In this document: positions 1 to 8,910 of the stretch, piece after piece
How positions within the stretch are numbered: position 1 is the first letter of the stretch
How the letters are laid out: every line of letters starts with the position of its first letter
From: Rhizobiaceae bacterium
Lineage (GTDB): Bacteria > Pseudomonadota > Alphaproteobacteria > Rhizobiales > Rhizobiaceae
NCBI GenBank assembly: GCA_029212415.1
Contig: JARGOF010000003.1
Span: 186,229 to 250,228, forward strand
Reading direction: 5' to 3'
DNA: 64,000 nucleotides
Program-made: the position numbers and the translations under genes
Notes under the pieces: generated by a model
Told to the model about the DNA's origin: nothing
Database searches by the model: none
The model's input: only the letters and a program-made list of their open reading frames with translations

Positions 1-141
1 ATGACTGGAACTCTCCCTGTGCATCTTTACCGAACTGTCGCTTTGCGGCAGACCATGCCCGATAGTCGGGCTGTTTTCCAGTAGAGATGATCACCGGGAC
101 AGATTTAGCTTCGGCGACACATGCGGCTGCGGCAATGCCGA

Positions 142-1179
142 TTACACGGTCACGGTCACCTTGTTCAGGCCGATTGGCGCGTCGGCGTTTTCACCCAGGT
201 TTCGGGAAAGGGCCTCCACGAATTTGTAGAACCCTATGATCTGGACAAGAGGCTGCAAAAGAATGTGGGATGCGGCTGGAACCAGCAACGTGTTTTCCAC
301 GCCTTCCCGGGTAGAGATCCACAGGCTTGTCGCGCCGCTCTCATTGATCAGACGTGCCGCGGTGGCCACAGATTCCTGTGCGGCATCGCCAGGGTCGAAC
401 AGCAGCGCTGCAAATTTTTTCTCGGCCAGAACCACAGGGCCATGCAGAACCTCAGCAGCGGAAAACACTTCGGCGTGGATGCGGCAGGTTTCTTTCAGCT
501 TGAGCGCAGCTTCAGCTGCGACCGCCAACCCGGGGCCGCGCCCGACGGTGAACACAGAGCCAGCCCGTGCCAACGGCAAAGCTGCCTTTGACCAGTCGCT
601 GCCAAGCGCAGCGCGTGCTGTCGCGGGGAATTCCCGCAGAGCAGTCTCAAGCTTTTCGTCGCCGGTAAATCCTGCAGCAAATCCCAAAATGGCAAACAAT
701 GTGCTGACGAAGGACTTGGTTGCCGCCACCGCTTTTTCCTCTCCCGCCAGCACAGGCAGCACCGATGCAGCGCCTTCGCCCACCGGGCTATCGGTCTCAT
801 TGAGGAAGGCCAGCGTTTGTGCGCCTCCCGCACCGGCAGCCTGCTGCAAAGCCGCAAGATCTGGACTGCCGCCGGACTGGGAGATTGTCACGCAGATAAA
901 GTCGTCCAGTTTCAATGGCGTTTTGTAGACGGATGCAACGGAGGGGCCGATGGATGCAACGGGCAGGCCGGTGTGCAGCTCCATGACGTATTTGAAAAAC
1001 ATCGCTGCGTGGTCGGAGGTGCCCCGGGCGCTGGTGACAAAGCCGCGTGGATTGGTAAATGCGGCCTGTCGGCCAGCCTCCAGATACGCATGCAGCGCTT
1101 CATTGACCTGGCGGGTGAGGACATCGGGTATTTCGTTGATTTCCCGGAACATCACCGTCTCGACGTCTGTCTTGCCCAT
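142..1179 (-). CDS. GlmS-like double-SIS sugar isomerase/deaminase (NagB-II/FrlB-like)
   Basis: A 345-aa cytosolic protein with two SIS (sugar isomerase) domains, at roughly residues 30-170 and 200-335, and no glutaminase domain. SARGTSDHAA near residue 50 and TISQSGGSPD near residue 100 match the phosphosugar-binding loops of GlmS isomerase domains. VGRGPGLAVAAEAALKLKE opens the second domain and EVLHGP matches the conserved HGP segment of GlmS. Length and domain plan fit NagB-II (glucosamine-6-phosphate deaminase) or FrlB-like deglycases. It is the last intact gene of the operon, 1 bp after the ABC ATPase, with a GGAG site inside the end of that gene. Substrate is inferred to be a (phospho)amino sugar or glycated amine; the motifs do not separate the two. 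Confidence 0.82.
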   Translation of the reverse strand: MGKTDVETVMFREINEIPDVLTRQVNEALHAYLEAGRQAAFTNPRGFVTSARGTSDHAAMFFKYVMELHTGLPVASIGPSVASVYKTPLKLDDFICVTISQSGGSPDLAALQQAAGAGGAQTLAFLNETDSPVGEGAASVLPVLAGEEKAVAATKSFVSTLFAILGFAAGFTGDEKLETALREFPATARAALGSDWSKAALPLARAGSVFTVGRGPGLAVAAEAALKLKETCRIHAEVFSAAEVLHGPVVLAEKKFAALLFDPGDAAQESVATAARLINESGATSLWISTREGVENTLLVPAASHILLQPLVQIIGFYKFVEALSRNLGENADAPIGLNKVTVTV

Positions 1180-1180
1180 A

Positions 1181-1921
1181 TCAGGATACTCCGGTGATCA
1201 TTGAGACGATCTCGTTTTTATCGGTGCTGGCGGTTTCCCTGATGCCGATTTGCTCGCCACGCCGCAGGACGCAGATTCTGTCTGACAGGCGGAACACCTG
1301 GTCCAGACTGTGGCTGATGATGAGGATCGCGAGGTTCTTCTGCTTCAGATTTATGATCTGTTCCTCGACCCTCGCTGTTTCCGCAACGCCAAGCGCGGCG
1401 GTCGGTTCGTCCAGCAGGATCAGCTTGCTGGCCCAATGGGTTGCACGGGCAATGGCGATGCCCTGGCGCTGCCCGCCGCTCAGATCGCTGATTGTCGAGG
1501 CGGCGGAGGGAATGCGCACGTCCAGTTCGTCAACCAGTCCCTGCGCCTCGCGGCGCATGCGTGCCTTGTCCAGAAGTCCGAAGGGTGGCTTGGTCAGTTC
1601 GCGCCCGAGGAACATGTTCATGTAAACGGGCTGTTGGTCGGCGAGGGCAAGGTCCTGATAAACAACCTCGATGCCATTGCTTCGCGCCGAGCTTGCGTCG
1701 CTGAAGGTTGCGGCTTCGCCATCCAGACGAATTTCACCGGATGTCGGCGTATAGACGCCGGAAACGATCTTGATCAGGGTTGATTTTCCAGCGCCATTGT
1801 CTCCGACCAGGGCGACGATTTCACCGGCTTGCAGATCCAGTGAGAAATCCTGAATGGCGACAACCCCGCCAAAGGCTTTGTGGATGTTTTTCAACGACAG
1901 GACATTCGTTCCGGGTGTCAT
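1181..1921 (-). CDS. CUT2-type sugar ABC transporter ATPase, single NBD
   Basis: A 246-aa ATPase energising sugar import with the permease and binding protein encoded upstream. Walker A GDNGAGKST (near residue 40), Q-loop VVYQDLAL, signature LSGGQRQ, Walker B LILLDEPTAAL and the switch histidine in IISHSLDQV are all present. Most CUT2 (ribose-type) importers use a double-length ATPase of about 500 aa, as the two others in this window do. This one carries a single nucleotide-binding domain, like FrcA of the rhizobial fructose system, and so should work as a homodimer. The start codon overlaps the stop of the YhfX gene by 4 bp. Confidence 0.9.
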   Translation of the reverse strand: MTPGTNVLSLKNIHKAFGGVVAIQDFSLDLQAGEIVALVGDNGAGKSTLIKIVSGVYTPTSGEIRLDGEAATFSDASSARSNGIEVVYQDLALADQQPVYMNMFLGRELTKPPFGLLDKARMRREAQGLVDELDVRIPSAASTISDLSGGQRQGIAIARATHWASKLILLDEPTAALGVAETARVEEQIINLKQKNLAILIISHSLDQVFRLSDRICVLRRGEQIGIRETASTDKNEIVSMITGVS

Positions 1922-3129
1922 GACAGGGCTCTTTCTGGCCAGCCAATGGGCTGACCGAACGCGTTTTCGATGGACCCGACACGCGGCGTTCCAGTCGAAA
2001 TGCCGGAGATGCCAACCACATTGGCGCGGGTGACGAATGCCTGGCCGCGGAAGCCGAAAATGACTGTGTCACCGGCCTGGGGTTTGACCGCTCCCGTGGC
2101 ATCGATCATGCCGTAATAGTCAATGGCGGAATAATCCGGAATTTCGACATTGGCCAGTTTGTCGCGAGAGCGGGTGGGTTCCTTTGAGACGATTGCCTGC
2201 ACATCGTATTTGGGAAAGACCGGATCAATATAGAGGCCGCCGCCAAAGCAAAAGGCATTGCCGCCATGGTGGTGAGACACTTCACTGAGATAAAGAACCG
2301 CCGGTTCCTCCGGCAGGTCCTCGAGGGCATGCAAAGGTGTCGTTCCGTGCAAGGCGTTGCCAGGCTCACATTGGGTGGCGCCGGCCTCGGCCAAAGCTTT
2401 CAACACGACTGCAGAGTTTGTACCGGGGGCATTGACCTCGATGTTGTGGCGACCGGCCGCGGCCAATGCCTCTGAAGCACGCGCCAGGGTTTCAAGATTG
2501 GGTGTCGGCTTGACCGCGCGGCTTTGCAGATCGAACAGCAGGGCGGGGAAGGTGGTGATCCCGCTGAATGCGCCGCCGTCCAGGGCATCCAGTTGATCGG
2601 CGACAGCACATATGTCTTTTGCCGCAAAGCCGCCTTCGTGCCCACGGTAGAATGTATCACCTTCGGTCTGAATTCTGGCCAGCAGCTTTTGTACGCGTCC
2701 GGCCTGTTGGGCGGCCTGCGCTGCCTCTCTGGCCTTATCGTCGCTGAAAACGGTCCAGTAATCGGGCTGCAACTGGGCCGCTGCGAATTGCGCATCGCCG
2801 CGTGGCACCTGTACCAGATGGCCAAGATGTCCGGTTTTCAAACCGGCGCGATGACAGGCAACCGCACAGTCCATATCGACCGCGACGGAGCGATCAATGC
2901 CGCCGCGCATGACGGCCTGACAAAAACCCGAATGGCGACCAACCTGTTTCGTCATGGCGAAGGTCTTCAGGCCAAGGCTTTCAGCCATGGCGGAGAAATA
3001 TCCGGCGTTTTTTTCAACGGTGTCGAGATCCAGAACATAGGAATTGGGTGGTATCTCGCCATTCTGGTGCAGCGCCATCGCAGCTTCGATAAACTGCGGG
3101 TTTCTGCGTATCAATACATCCAGGAACAT
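1918..3129 (-). CDS. yhfX: YhfX-family PLP-dependent enzyme (alanine-racemase N-terminal fold)
   Basis: A 403-aa protein resembling E. coli YhfX, an uncharacterised fold-type III PLP protein. The N-terminal half is an alanine-racemase-like barrel; AMTKQVGRHSGF places the likely Schiff-base lysine at K61. LGHLVQVPRGD, ITTFPALLFD, VNAPGTNSAVVLK and EPGNALHGTTP follow the family layout. The C-terminal part contains YLSEVSHHHGG and FGGGLY, whose clustered histidines recall the metal site of D-serine dehydratase/D-threonine aldolase relatives. The gene starts 14 bp after the permease with an AGGAAGGG ribosome site and overlaps the ATPase gene. The reaction is unknown: racemisation, deamination or aldol cleavage of an amino-acid-like product are all possible. 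Confidence 0.85.
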   Translation of the reverse strand: MFLDVLIRRNPQFIEAAMALHQNGEIPPNSYVLDLDTVEKNAGYFSAMAESLGLKTFAMTKQVGRHSGFCQAVMRGGIDRSVAVDMDCAVACHRAGLKTGHLGHLVQVPRGDAQFAAAQLQPDYWTVFSDDKAREAAQAAQQAGRVQKLLARIQTEGDTFYRGHEGGFAAKDICAVADQLDALDGGAFSGITTFPALLFDLQSRAVKPTPNLETLARASEALAAAGRHNIEVNAPGTNSAVVLKALAEAGATQCEPGNALHGTTPLHALEDLPEEPAVLYLSEVSHHHGGNAFCFGGGLYIDPVFPKYDVQAIVSKEPTRSRDKLANVEIPDYSAIDYYGMIDATGAVKPQAGDTVIFGFRGQAFVTRANVVGISGISTGTPRVGSIENAFGQPIGWPERALS

Positions 3130-3143
3130 CTTTCAGGCCCTTC

Positions 3144-4097
3144 CTATCGGTTTTTGTCGCGAAGAGAGACCGCGACGGCAAGCAGAATGATCAATCCCCT
3201 GACAATCATCTGGTCAGAGACCCTCAGGTTCATCAGGATCAATCCGTTGTTCAGCATTCCCATCATCAAAGAGCCGATCAGTGCGCCGAAAACCGAGCCC
3301 TTGCCGCCTTTGAGGGCCGTGCCGCCGACAATCACCGCGGCAATGACCGTCATCAGATCGCTTTCGCCGAGCGTATATCTGGCAGCCTGCAGCCTGCCTG
3401 CATAGAGCAGGCCGGCGAGGCCTGCACAGGCGCCGCATATGGTCAGAACGTAGAAGCGAATTCTCGGCACCTTGATGCCGGACACCTGTGCGGCGCGCGG
3501 ATTGTCACCGGTTGCAAGAACATGCGCGCCGAATTTCGTATGGCGATAGACAAGATGCCCTATCGCTACGCCGATGATCGTCCAGATGACCAGGGAGGGC
3601 ACAGAGAAAAGTTTTCCGGACCCGAAGATGTCGGTAAAGGTCTCGTTGAGGACGGGGATTGAGCGCAGATTGGTCATCGAGCGCGCAATGCCCGCAAACA
3701 GACCCATGGTGGCCAATGTGACCAGAAACGATGGCAGTTTGAAATAGGCAACCAGCAGGCCGTTGAATGCGCCAATCATCACGCCGGCGCCCAGGCCTGC
3801 AAAAATGCCAAAGGCCATGGAGTGTTCCTGCATGACCACGGCTGCAGACAGTGCGGAGACGGCGACGATGGAGCCAAAACTCAAGTCGATCTCGCCGGCG
3901 GAGAGGGCGAAAACAAGACCAATTGCCATGATCGTTGCCGGGGCGGTCTGCAGGATGATGTTCGTCAGATTGCGCTGCGTAAGAAAGCCATCATCCTGAA
4001 GGGTCAAGGCAAAGAAAAGGAAAATTGCAAGGAAGCCGATATAGACAACCAATTGTTGGAAATCGAGGCCGGACAGTCGTGTTTTTACGCTGTTCAT
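3144..4097 (-). CDS. CUT2-type sugar ABC transporter permease
   Basis: A 317-aa inner-membrane protein of the RbsC family. About eight to ten hydrophobic segments are visible, starting with LVVYIGFLAIFLFFALTL at residues 16-33. The family landmarks FALSAGEIDLSFGSIVAVSA (substrate-facing loop) and VIVGGTALKGGKGSVFGALI (near residue 265, coupling region) are present. It forms the channel for the ligand delivered by the binding protein encoded upstream, from which it is separated by 155 bp holding a hairpin. Only one permease gene is present, so a homodimer is expected. Confidence 0.92.
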   Translation of the reverse strand: MNSVKTRLSGLDFQQLVVYIGFLAIFLFFALTLQDDGFLTQRNLTNIILQTAPATIMAIGLVFALSAGEIDLSFGSIVAVSALSAAVVMQEHSMAFGIFAGLGAGVMIGAFNGLLVAYFKLPSFLVTLATMGLFAGIARSMTNLRSIPVLNETFTDIFGSGKLFSVPSLVIWTIIGVAIGHLVYRHTKFGAHVLATGDNPRAAQVSGIKVPRIRFYVLTICGACAGLAGLLYAGRLQAARYTLGESDLMTVIAAVIVGGTALKGGKGSVFGALIGSLMMGMLNNGLILMNLRVSDQMIVRGLIILLAVAVSLRDKNR

Positions 4098-4206
4098 GTC
4101 AATCTTTCAGGAGCCAGGTTGCGGTTTGCGGACACATGGAAAGGTCCTCTGTCGCTGTGATCAAACGGTGTTGCGCTGCATTCCGCCTGTGAGTTGAGGC
4201 GGCGTT

Positions 4207-4238
4207 GGTCCAACGGGAGGATGGTTTCCCGTCGGACC
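4207..4238 (-). terminator. Intergenic hairpin between binding-protein and permease genes
   Basis: Two 12-nt arms (4207-4218 and 4227-4238) pair across an 8-nt loop; in the minus-strand transcript the one imperfect position is a G-U pair. No T-tract follows, so this is more likely an RNA-stabilising or attenuating hairpin that favours binding-protein expression than a full terminator. Confidence 0.6.
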
Positions 4239-4252
4239 ATTTCGTGTGGCTG

Positions 4253-5305
4253 CTATTGGGCGCTCAGGCTTTTGGGCGCTTCGATGTGCAGCGATTGCAT
4301 CCAGCCTTCGGCAACATTGTCCGAAGTCACAGTGACGGCAGGGGCAACGACGAAGGGCGGAACGTCCTGGTCGAGAAGATCAAGAATGGCCGCCGCTGCC
4401 ATCGCCCGGCCAAGCTCATAGGCTTCGTCGGCCACGATCGCGGCAACATTCCCGCCGCGCACCATATCCAGTGCAATCGGTTCGGACAGGTCCAACGTGA
4501 CGATTTTGGTCGTTTTGTTGCCGTTGGCACGCAGCGCCGCCAGGACGCCTTCTGCCGGGCCGGCCCAGGTCACGTAGATACCGCCCAGATCGGGGTTCCT
4601 GAGGAGCATCGCATTTGCAATGTCTTCGGCGCGGGCGGGATCACTGATGCCCTGTTCGGCGACAATGGAAATGTCGGGGTAATCGTTTTCAATCGTCGTT
4701 TTGAACGCGTTGTCGCGCTGGTTGGTCACATAATAGGCGGCGTCATGAAAGACCCAGCCAACCGTGCCCTTGCCACCCATGGCTGCCGCAAGCGCATCCG
4801 CTGCCTGCTTGCCCATCTGGAACAGATCATCGGTGACAATGGCTGCGTAGTCGTCCGGGTGCTTGTATCCGGACGGCAGGTTTGAAAGGAAAACCAGCTT
4901 GACGCCTTCAGCCTTTGCTTCCTCGAATGCAGCGGCCGACGTGACCGGATCCAGAGGCAGTGACAGGATGATGCTTGGCTTTTTCACCAGCGCTGTTTCG
5001 ATGTCGCTGCGTTGTTTTGCAGCATCAAATCCGGCACTTGTGGTGGCGACCACTTCAATGCCGAAACGGGTGAATTCATCCGTAGCGCCGGCGGTAACCG
5101 CGTTTACAAAATCCGATTGGTCGTGCCACAGAAGAGCCGCCGTATGGCCGCCTGCGCGAACTGCTTGGATGTTTTCGTCCGCAACAACGATTGCCGAGGA
5201 TAGTGTGGCGGATTCACCCTGGGGGCCGACCGTTTGAGCGCTGACCGGAAGGGTCGCGAGCGCCAGTGCTGCTCCAGATAGAATATGTCTTATCAACTGT
5301 TTCAT
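4253..5305 (-). CDS. Periplasmic sugar-binding protein of CUT2 importer
   Basis: A 350-aa RbsB-type (Peripla_BP_4) protein. An export signal is visible at the N-terminus (hydrophobic ILSGAALALATLPVSAQ, likely cut near residue 24). Two Rossmann-like lobes follow, with AALLWHDQSDFVNAVTAGA in the N-lobe, GIYVTWAGPAEGVLAAL in the C-lobe and EAYELGRAMA near the end. It should capture the substrate in the periplasm for the permease encoded downstream. Its ATG overlaps the stop of the M20 gene by 4 bp, so it is translated from the same message. Confidence 0.9.
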   Translation of the reverse strand: MKQLIRHILSGAALALATLPVSAQTVGPQGESATLSSAIVVADENIQAVRAGGHTAALLWHDQSDFVNAVTAGATDEFTRFGIEVVATTSAGFDAAKQRSDIETALVKKPSIILSLPLDPVTSAAAFEEAKAEGVKLVFLSNLPSGYKHPDDYAAIVTDDLFQMGKQAADALAAAMGGKGTVGWVFHDAAYYVTNQRDNAFKTTIENDYPDISIVAEQGISDPARAEDIANAMLLRNPDLGGIYVTWAGPAEGVLAALRANGNKTTKIVTLDLSEPIALDMVRGGNVAAIVADEAYELGRAMAAAAILDLLDQDVPPFVVAPAVTVTSDNVAEGWMQSLHIEAPKSLSAQ

Positions 5306-6585
5306 TGCATTTCTCCTGTTGAAATTTCGGTTTCAGACTTGGTTCCGCAGTACTGCATGATGAAAAGAGCGAAGGCGCGAATGGCGGCCAGATATTCTTC
5401 AACGTTGATGCGCTCTTCGAAAGTGTGGGCAACGCTGATATCGCCGGGAGCGCAATAGACGGCAGCGCAACCGATTTCGTTGACGATGAACGGATTTTCG
5501 GACCAGTAGGGCGCACCGCCGATTGTGCCGCGATCACCGCAGGCATCTTTCACACATGCAGAAAGGGCACGGGCGGCGGCGTGGTTCGGGTCGATCTCGA
5601 CCGGTGAGCCACCAAATTCATGATCGCGTCCGGCAGGATAGGCGATCTTTACCGCGATGCCGTCTTCCAGCGTTGCGCTTTTCACGGCCGCCTCAAACTG
5701 GGCAACGGCTTCGTTCAGGTCTTCTCCAGGGCGAAGCTTGCGGATCAGGGACAGGTTGCATTCACCGGGAACGGCAATATATCCGCCGCCCTTGATCTCG
5801 GTCACAAGGAGGTCTGACGCGCCGAGAAAGGAATGTTTCGGACCCTGTGACAGCATCTCTGCATGGCGCCAGATTGCCGAAAGGACCGCATGGGTTGCCT
5901 TGAGCGCATCAACGCCATCTTCAGGCGTTCCGAAATAGGCGGATTTGCCGGTGATGGTGATGTCGGCAATAAAGAAGCCGATCTGCGCCGTGTAGACATC
6001 CAATTTGGTTGGCTCGACATAGATGGCGAAATCGGGTTTGGCGATCTGGCCGCTCTTTATCCGTTTTACCAGATCCTTTGCGCCGGCACTGACACCCGTT
6101 CCGGGCTCGCCGCTTTCCTCGTCTCCGATGAAGGCGAAAGAAATGTCACCTTGCAATTGCACACCTGCCTTATCCAGCAGGCGCAGGGCTCCAAGGGCTG
6201 CGCAAATCCCGCCCTTCAGATCGCAGGCGCCACGTCCCCAGATCTCTCCATCGATTATCGGCGCTGAGAACGGGTCCTCCTGCACGCGGCCTTTCCAATG
6301 ATCCGTCCAGCCACGAACATGAACCGTATCCGTATGGCCGACGAACATGAGGTTTTGGCCTTTGCCCGAACCCTTTCTGGTACCCCAGGTATTCGGACGA
6401 CCGGGCAGAAAGTCGCCTGAACCGGGGGCCAATTGCATTTCCTTCATTGTCGATTTCAGGAAATCGGCAAAGCCGGCCTCGTTTCCGGTGACACTGTCAC
6501 AGCCGATCGCCTGACGCAGCAAGTCTATATCGGCCTGTTTGTCCTGACAGGCTTGGAGCCTTGATGTGATGGAAGCGGATCTCAC
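5302..6585 (-). CDS. M20 family metallo-deacylase/peptidase (ArgE/DapE-like)
   Basis: A 427-aa zinc hydrolase of the ArgE/DapE/ACY1/CPG2 family. The metal-site motifs occur in order: VGHTDTVH, GACDLKGG, the catalytic pair in DEESGEPG, and a late HTFEERI carrying the last ligand histidine. A dimerisation domain lies between about residues 190 and 310. Family members cut N-acyl or peptide bonds of small amino compounds, so here it may remove an acyl or aminoacyl group from the imported ligand. It overlaps both neighbours by 4 bp. No signal peptide is seen, which places it in the cytosol. Confidence 0.88.
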   Translation of the reverse strand: MRSASITSRLQACQDKQADIDLLRQAIGCDSVTGNEAGFADFLKSTMKEMQLAPGSGDFLPGRPNTWGTRKGSGKGQNLMFVGHTDTVHVRGWTDHWKGRVQEDPFSAPIIDGEIWGRGACDLKGGICAALGALRLLDKAGVQLQGDISFAFIGDEESGEPGTGVSAGAKDLVKRIKSGQIAKPDFAIYVEPTKLDVYTAQIGFFIADITITGKSAYFGTPEDGVDALKATHAVLSAIWRHAEMLSQGPKHSFLGASDLLVTEIKGGGYIAVPGECNLSLIRKLRPGEDLNEAVAQFEAAVKSATLEDGIAVKIAYPAGRDHEFGGSPVEIDPNHAAARALSACVKDACGDRGTIGGAPYWSENPFIVNEIGCAAVYCAPGDISVAHTFEERINVEEYLAAIRAFALFIMQYCGTKSETEISTGEMQ

Positions 6586-7796
6586 GCCACATTCTCCTGG
6601 TAGTTTTCAAGCAGTGGTGGCGGCACGACAATTTGAGCGCCGGGCAGGCCGCCGGAAAACAGCGCTATATGCAGTCGGGACAATGCAATCGATGCACCGC
6701 CAACCAGGGCCGCGTGATTGCCAAGAACAGACACCTCGACAGGGATCGGTCTTGGGAAACATCGATTGATTTCCGGTTCGATCATTTTGATGAGCTCTTC
6801 GCGCGCACCGATCGAACCACCGATGACGACGCAGGCCGGATCAACGACGGCGGCAATCGCGGCAATGGCGCGCGCGATATAGCCGGCAGCCTTCTGAAGC
6901 ACCTGGGTGGCTTCTGCGTTGCCGGTAACCGAGGCTTCGAAGATCTCCGGGACGCTCCTGCGTTTACCGGTCAGTTCCAGATAGTGATGTATGATCGCGC
7001 TGGTTGCTGCCACACGCTCCAGAGCGCCGACCGTAAGGCTTTCCTCTTCATAGGGGTCGGCGCCGAACGGCAGATAGCCTATTTCACCGGCGCCACCGGT
7101 CGATCCGCGCACCAATTGTCCGCCAATAACAATGCCGGCGCCGATTCCCGTGCCGATCGACAGGAACACCAGATCGTCCTTGTCGCCACGGTGGGTCATC
7201 CAGTGCTCACCCAAGGCGGCCAGATTGACGTCGTTTTCGACAAGAACTTCAATTCCAAGACGTGCCTGCAGGAGGGCAGGGAAATCGATGCTGTCAATTC
7301 CGTTGATATTGGGAGCCAGATTGATGTGACCGGTCCGGGAATCGAGCACGCCGGGCACGCCGACAACAGCAACGCGAATTTTCTCGGAGCCGATCCCCTG
7401 CCGTGTTGCGGCATCAATGATGATTTTTCCGATCTGGTCGACAACCGCTGCACCGCCGCCCTGGGTGGTGGGTTCAGTGATTTCTGAAACGACAGCGCCT
7501 GAAAGATTGCAAAGGGCGACCCTGACCTTGGTGCCTCCCAGGTCCACGCTTGCCACCAAAGCCGCATCGGGTACGATTTCGTAGACAACGGCGCGTCTGC
7601 CGACATTCCCCTCCGTCCGGCCGACAGTCTGAACCCAGCCGTCGTTTTCGAGTGACGAAACGATTTCCGAGACGGTTTGCTTGGAGAGCCCGGTCATCTT
7701 CGCAACGCTGGCGCGGGAGATCGGGCCATAGCTTGTGATTGCCTGTACGACCGAACTCAGGGTCATCCGCCGCGATATGTTGGTTGGGTCTGCCAC
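6582..7796 (-). CDS. ROK family transcriptional repressor
   Basis: An approximately 404-aa regulator: an N-terminal winged helix (LSSVVQAITSYGPISRASVA and a recognition helix around LSKQTVSEIVSSLE) followed by a ROK sugar-kinase fold with DLGGTKVRVAL and SIGTGIGAGIVIGG. The cysteine-rich zinc motif usual in ROK proteins after GAGEIGYLPFG is absent. The first ATG (7802) abuts AAAAGGA with no spacing, whereas the GTG two codons later (7796) has ideal 6-nt spacing, so I prefer the GTG. It heads the operon 142-7802 and probably controls it in response to the imported sugar. Confidence 0.87.
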   Translation of the reverse strand: MADPTNISRRMTLSSVVQAITSYGPISRASVAKMTGLSKQTVSEIVSSLENDGWVQTVGRTEGNVGRRAVVYEIVPDAALVASVDLGGTKVRVALCNLSGAVVSEITEPTTQGGGAAVVDQIGKIIIDAATRQGIGSEKIRVAVVGVPGVLDSRTGHINLAPNINGIDSIDFPALLQARLGIEVLVENDVNLAALGEHWMTHRGDKDDLVFLSIGTGIGAGIVIGGQLVRGSTGGAGEIGYLPFGADPYEEESLTVGALERVAATSAIIHHYLELTGKRRSVPEIFEASVTGNAEATQVLQKAAGYIARAIAAIAAVVDPACVVIGGSIGAREELIKMIEPEINRCFPRPIPVEVSVLGNHAALVGGASIALSRLHIALFSGGLPGAQIVVPPPLLENYQENVA

Positions 7797-7807
7797 GCTC
7801 ATTCCTT

Positions 7808-7832
7808 TTAGTTCGTCTAGTTACCGAACTAA
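7808..7832. promoter_or_regulatory. Candidate ROK operator
   Basis: A perfect inverted repeat TTAGTTCG-N9-CGAACTAA lies immediately upstream of the ROK gene. AT-rich TTnGTT/AACnAA dyads are typical of ROK repressor sites, so autoregulation of the whole operon is inferred. Confidence 0.6.
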
Positions 7833-8057
7833 TAACGAATCGCCGTTTGTGTCAAGCAGCATTTCCCCATCAGGATGAACCTCTGGGGAAAACGCATGTC
7901 GGTATCAGCATTCCAGCAGGAAAGGAAAGATGACAGGCAGGCTCTGTAGAAGGGGGCTTTTTGCGCGGAAAATATGTATTGGGTGCGACGAATATGTGCC
8001 AAAATTACAAGGGTTTGCGACGTCTCTGCCTCAGGCGTCGAACGCATCTGAGCCAGT

Positions 8058-8840
8058 TCAGCTCATCGATAATTTTTCCGCGAGTTGCAACAATTTGTCT
8101 TTGACGCTGAAAATGTCGCCATGATCTGTTGCGGCTTCATTGTCTTGTATTCTTTCCATGTAGGGACATGTCAAAACGCTGAATGCATTTCCGTCATCGC
8201 CTGTTACGGCGACAGAAATATCTGTCACGCCAACCAACTGACCGCTCTTGGAAATTCTGTACCCGTCTTTTTTGATCTGCTTCAACTCGTCATGCAACGT
8301 CTGCAAAACCGCTTCGGTTTCGGCGGCAGCGTTTTGAGACTGGCCAGACAGCAATTCTTTCCTGCGCTGGTCGTCCAGAAAGGCCAGAAGTGTCTTGCCC
8401 GAGCTGGTTGGGGTCAGTTGCAGAATGGCCCCCACGCGCAGTCGAAATTCCCAATTGGCCGGTCCGCTGGCCTGCGCAATGACAACAACCTGGCCGGCTT
8501 CGGGGGCGGCCAGATGGATTGACTGCAGGGTTTCGCGGGCAAATTCATCCATGAGCGGTTGTGCGTAAGCCGTTACCCGACGCAAGGGTGGGTGAACGCT
8601 TCCCAGCAGAAAGAGCTTCATGCTCAGCGCGTAGCGGTCGCCCTCGATTGAACGGGTCACGTATTGACGCGCCACCAGGCGCTCGATCATCCGGTAGACT
8701 TCACTTGGGCCGCGTCCCATCGCCTTGACGATTTCGGCTCTGGTCATTCCGCCCGGTTGTTTGGCCAGAAGCTCCAATATGTCGAGGCCCTTGTCGAGTG
8801 CCGGAGCCCTGTAGCGATCGCCTGTAATGGTGTTTTTCAT
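8058..8840 (-). CDS. IclR family transcriptional regulator
   Basis: A 260-aa protein with an N-terminal winged helix (ALDKGLDILELLAKQPGGMT, about residues 14-75, with GPSEVYRMIERLVARQYVT as the recognition region) and a C-terminal IclR effector domain (about 85-255) including LTPTSSGKTLLAFL and ISKSGQLVGVTDISVAV. It is transcribed away from the CUT2 operon starting at 8965, with about 124 bp between, the classic arrangement for local control of transporter genes. The effector is unknown; by context a sugar or sugar acid. Confidence 0.9.
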   Translation of the reverse strand: MKNTITGDRYRAPALDKGLDILELLAKQPGGMTRAEIVKAMGRGPSEVYRMIERLVARQYVTRSIEGDRYALSMKLFLLGSVHPPLRRVTAYAQPLMDEFARETLQSIHLAAPEAGQVVVIAQASGPANWEFRLRVGAILQLTPTSSGKTLLAFLDDQRRKELLSGQSQNAAAETEAVLQTLHDELKQIKKDGYRISKSGQLVGVTDISVAVTGDDGNAFSVLTCPYMERIQDNEAATDHGDIFSVKDKLLQLAEKLSMS

Positions 8841-8910
8841 ATTTCCCCCGTCCGAGAGGTTTGCTTTCGATGGCAGCCTTTGTCAACGTTCCTCTTGACA
8901 TGTTTTTGCA

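Noticed and set aside
1-129. Open minus-strand frame running off the window edge after the SIS gene, possibly the next gene of the operon
   Set aside because: The frame opens directly after a stop, has no ATG, its first GTG (94) lacks a ribosome site, and the 30-40 visible residues match no family I recognise. Too little sequence to call.
6633-7487. 284-codon plus-strand ORF opposite the ROK gene
   Set aside because: The ROK protein has its DNA-binding and kinase-fold motifs in order; the opposite frame has none.
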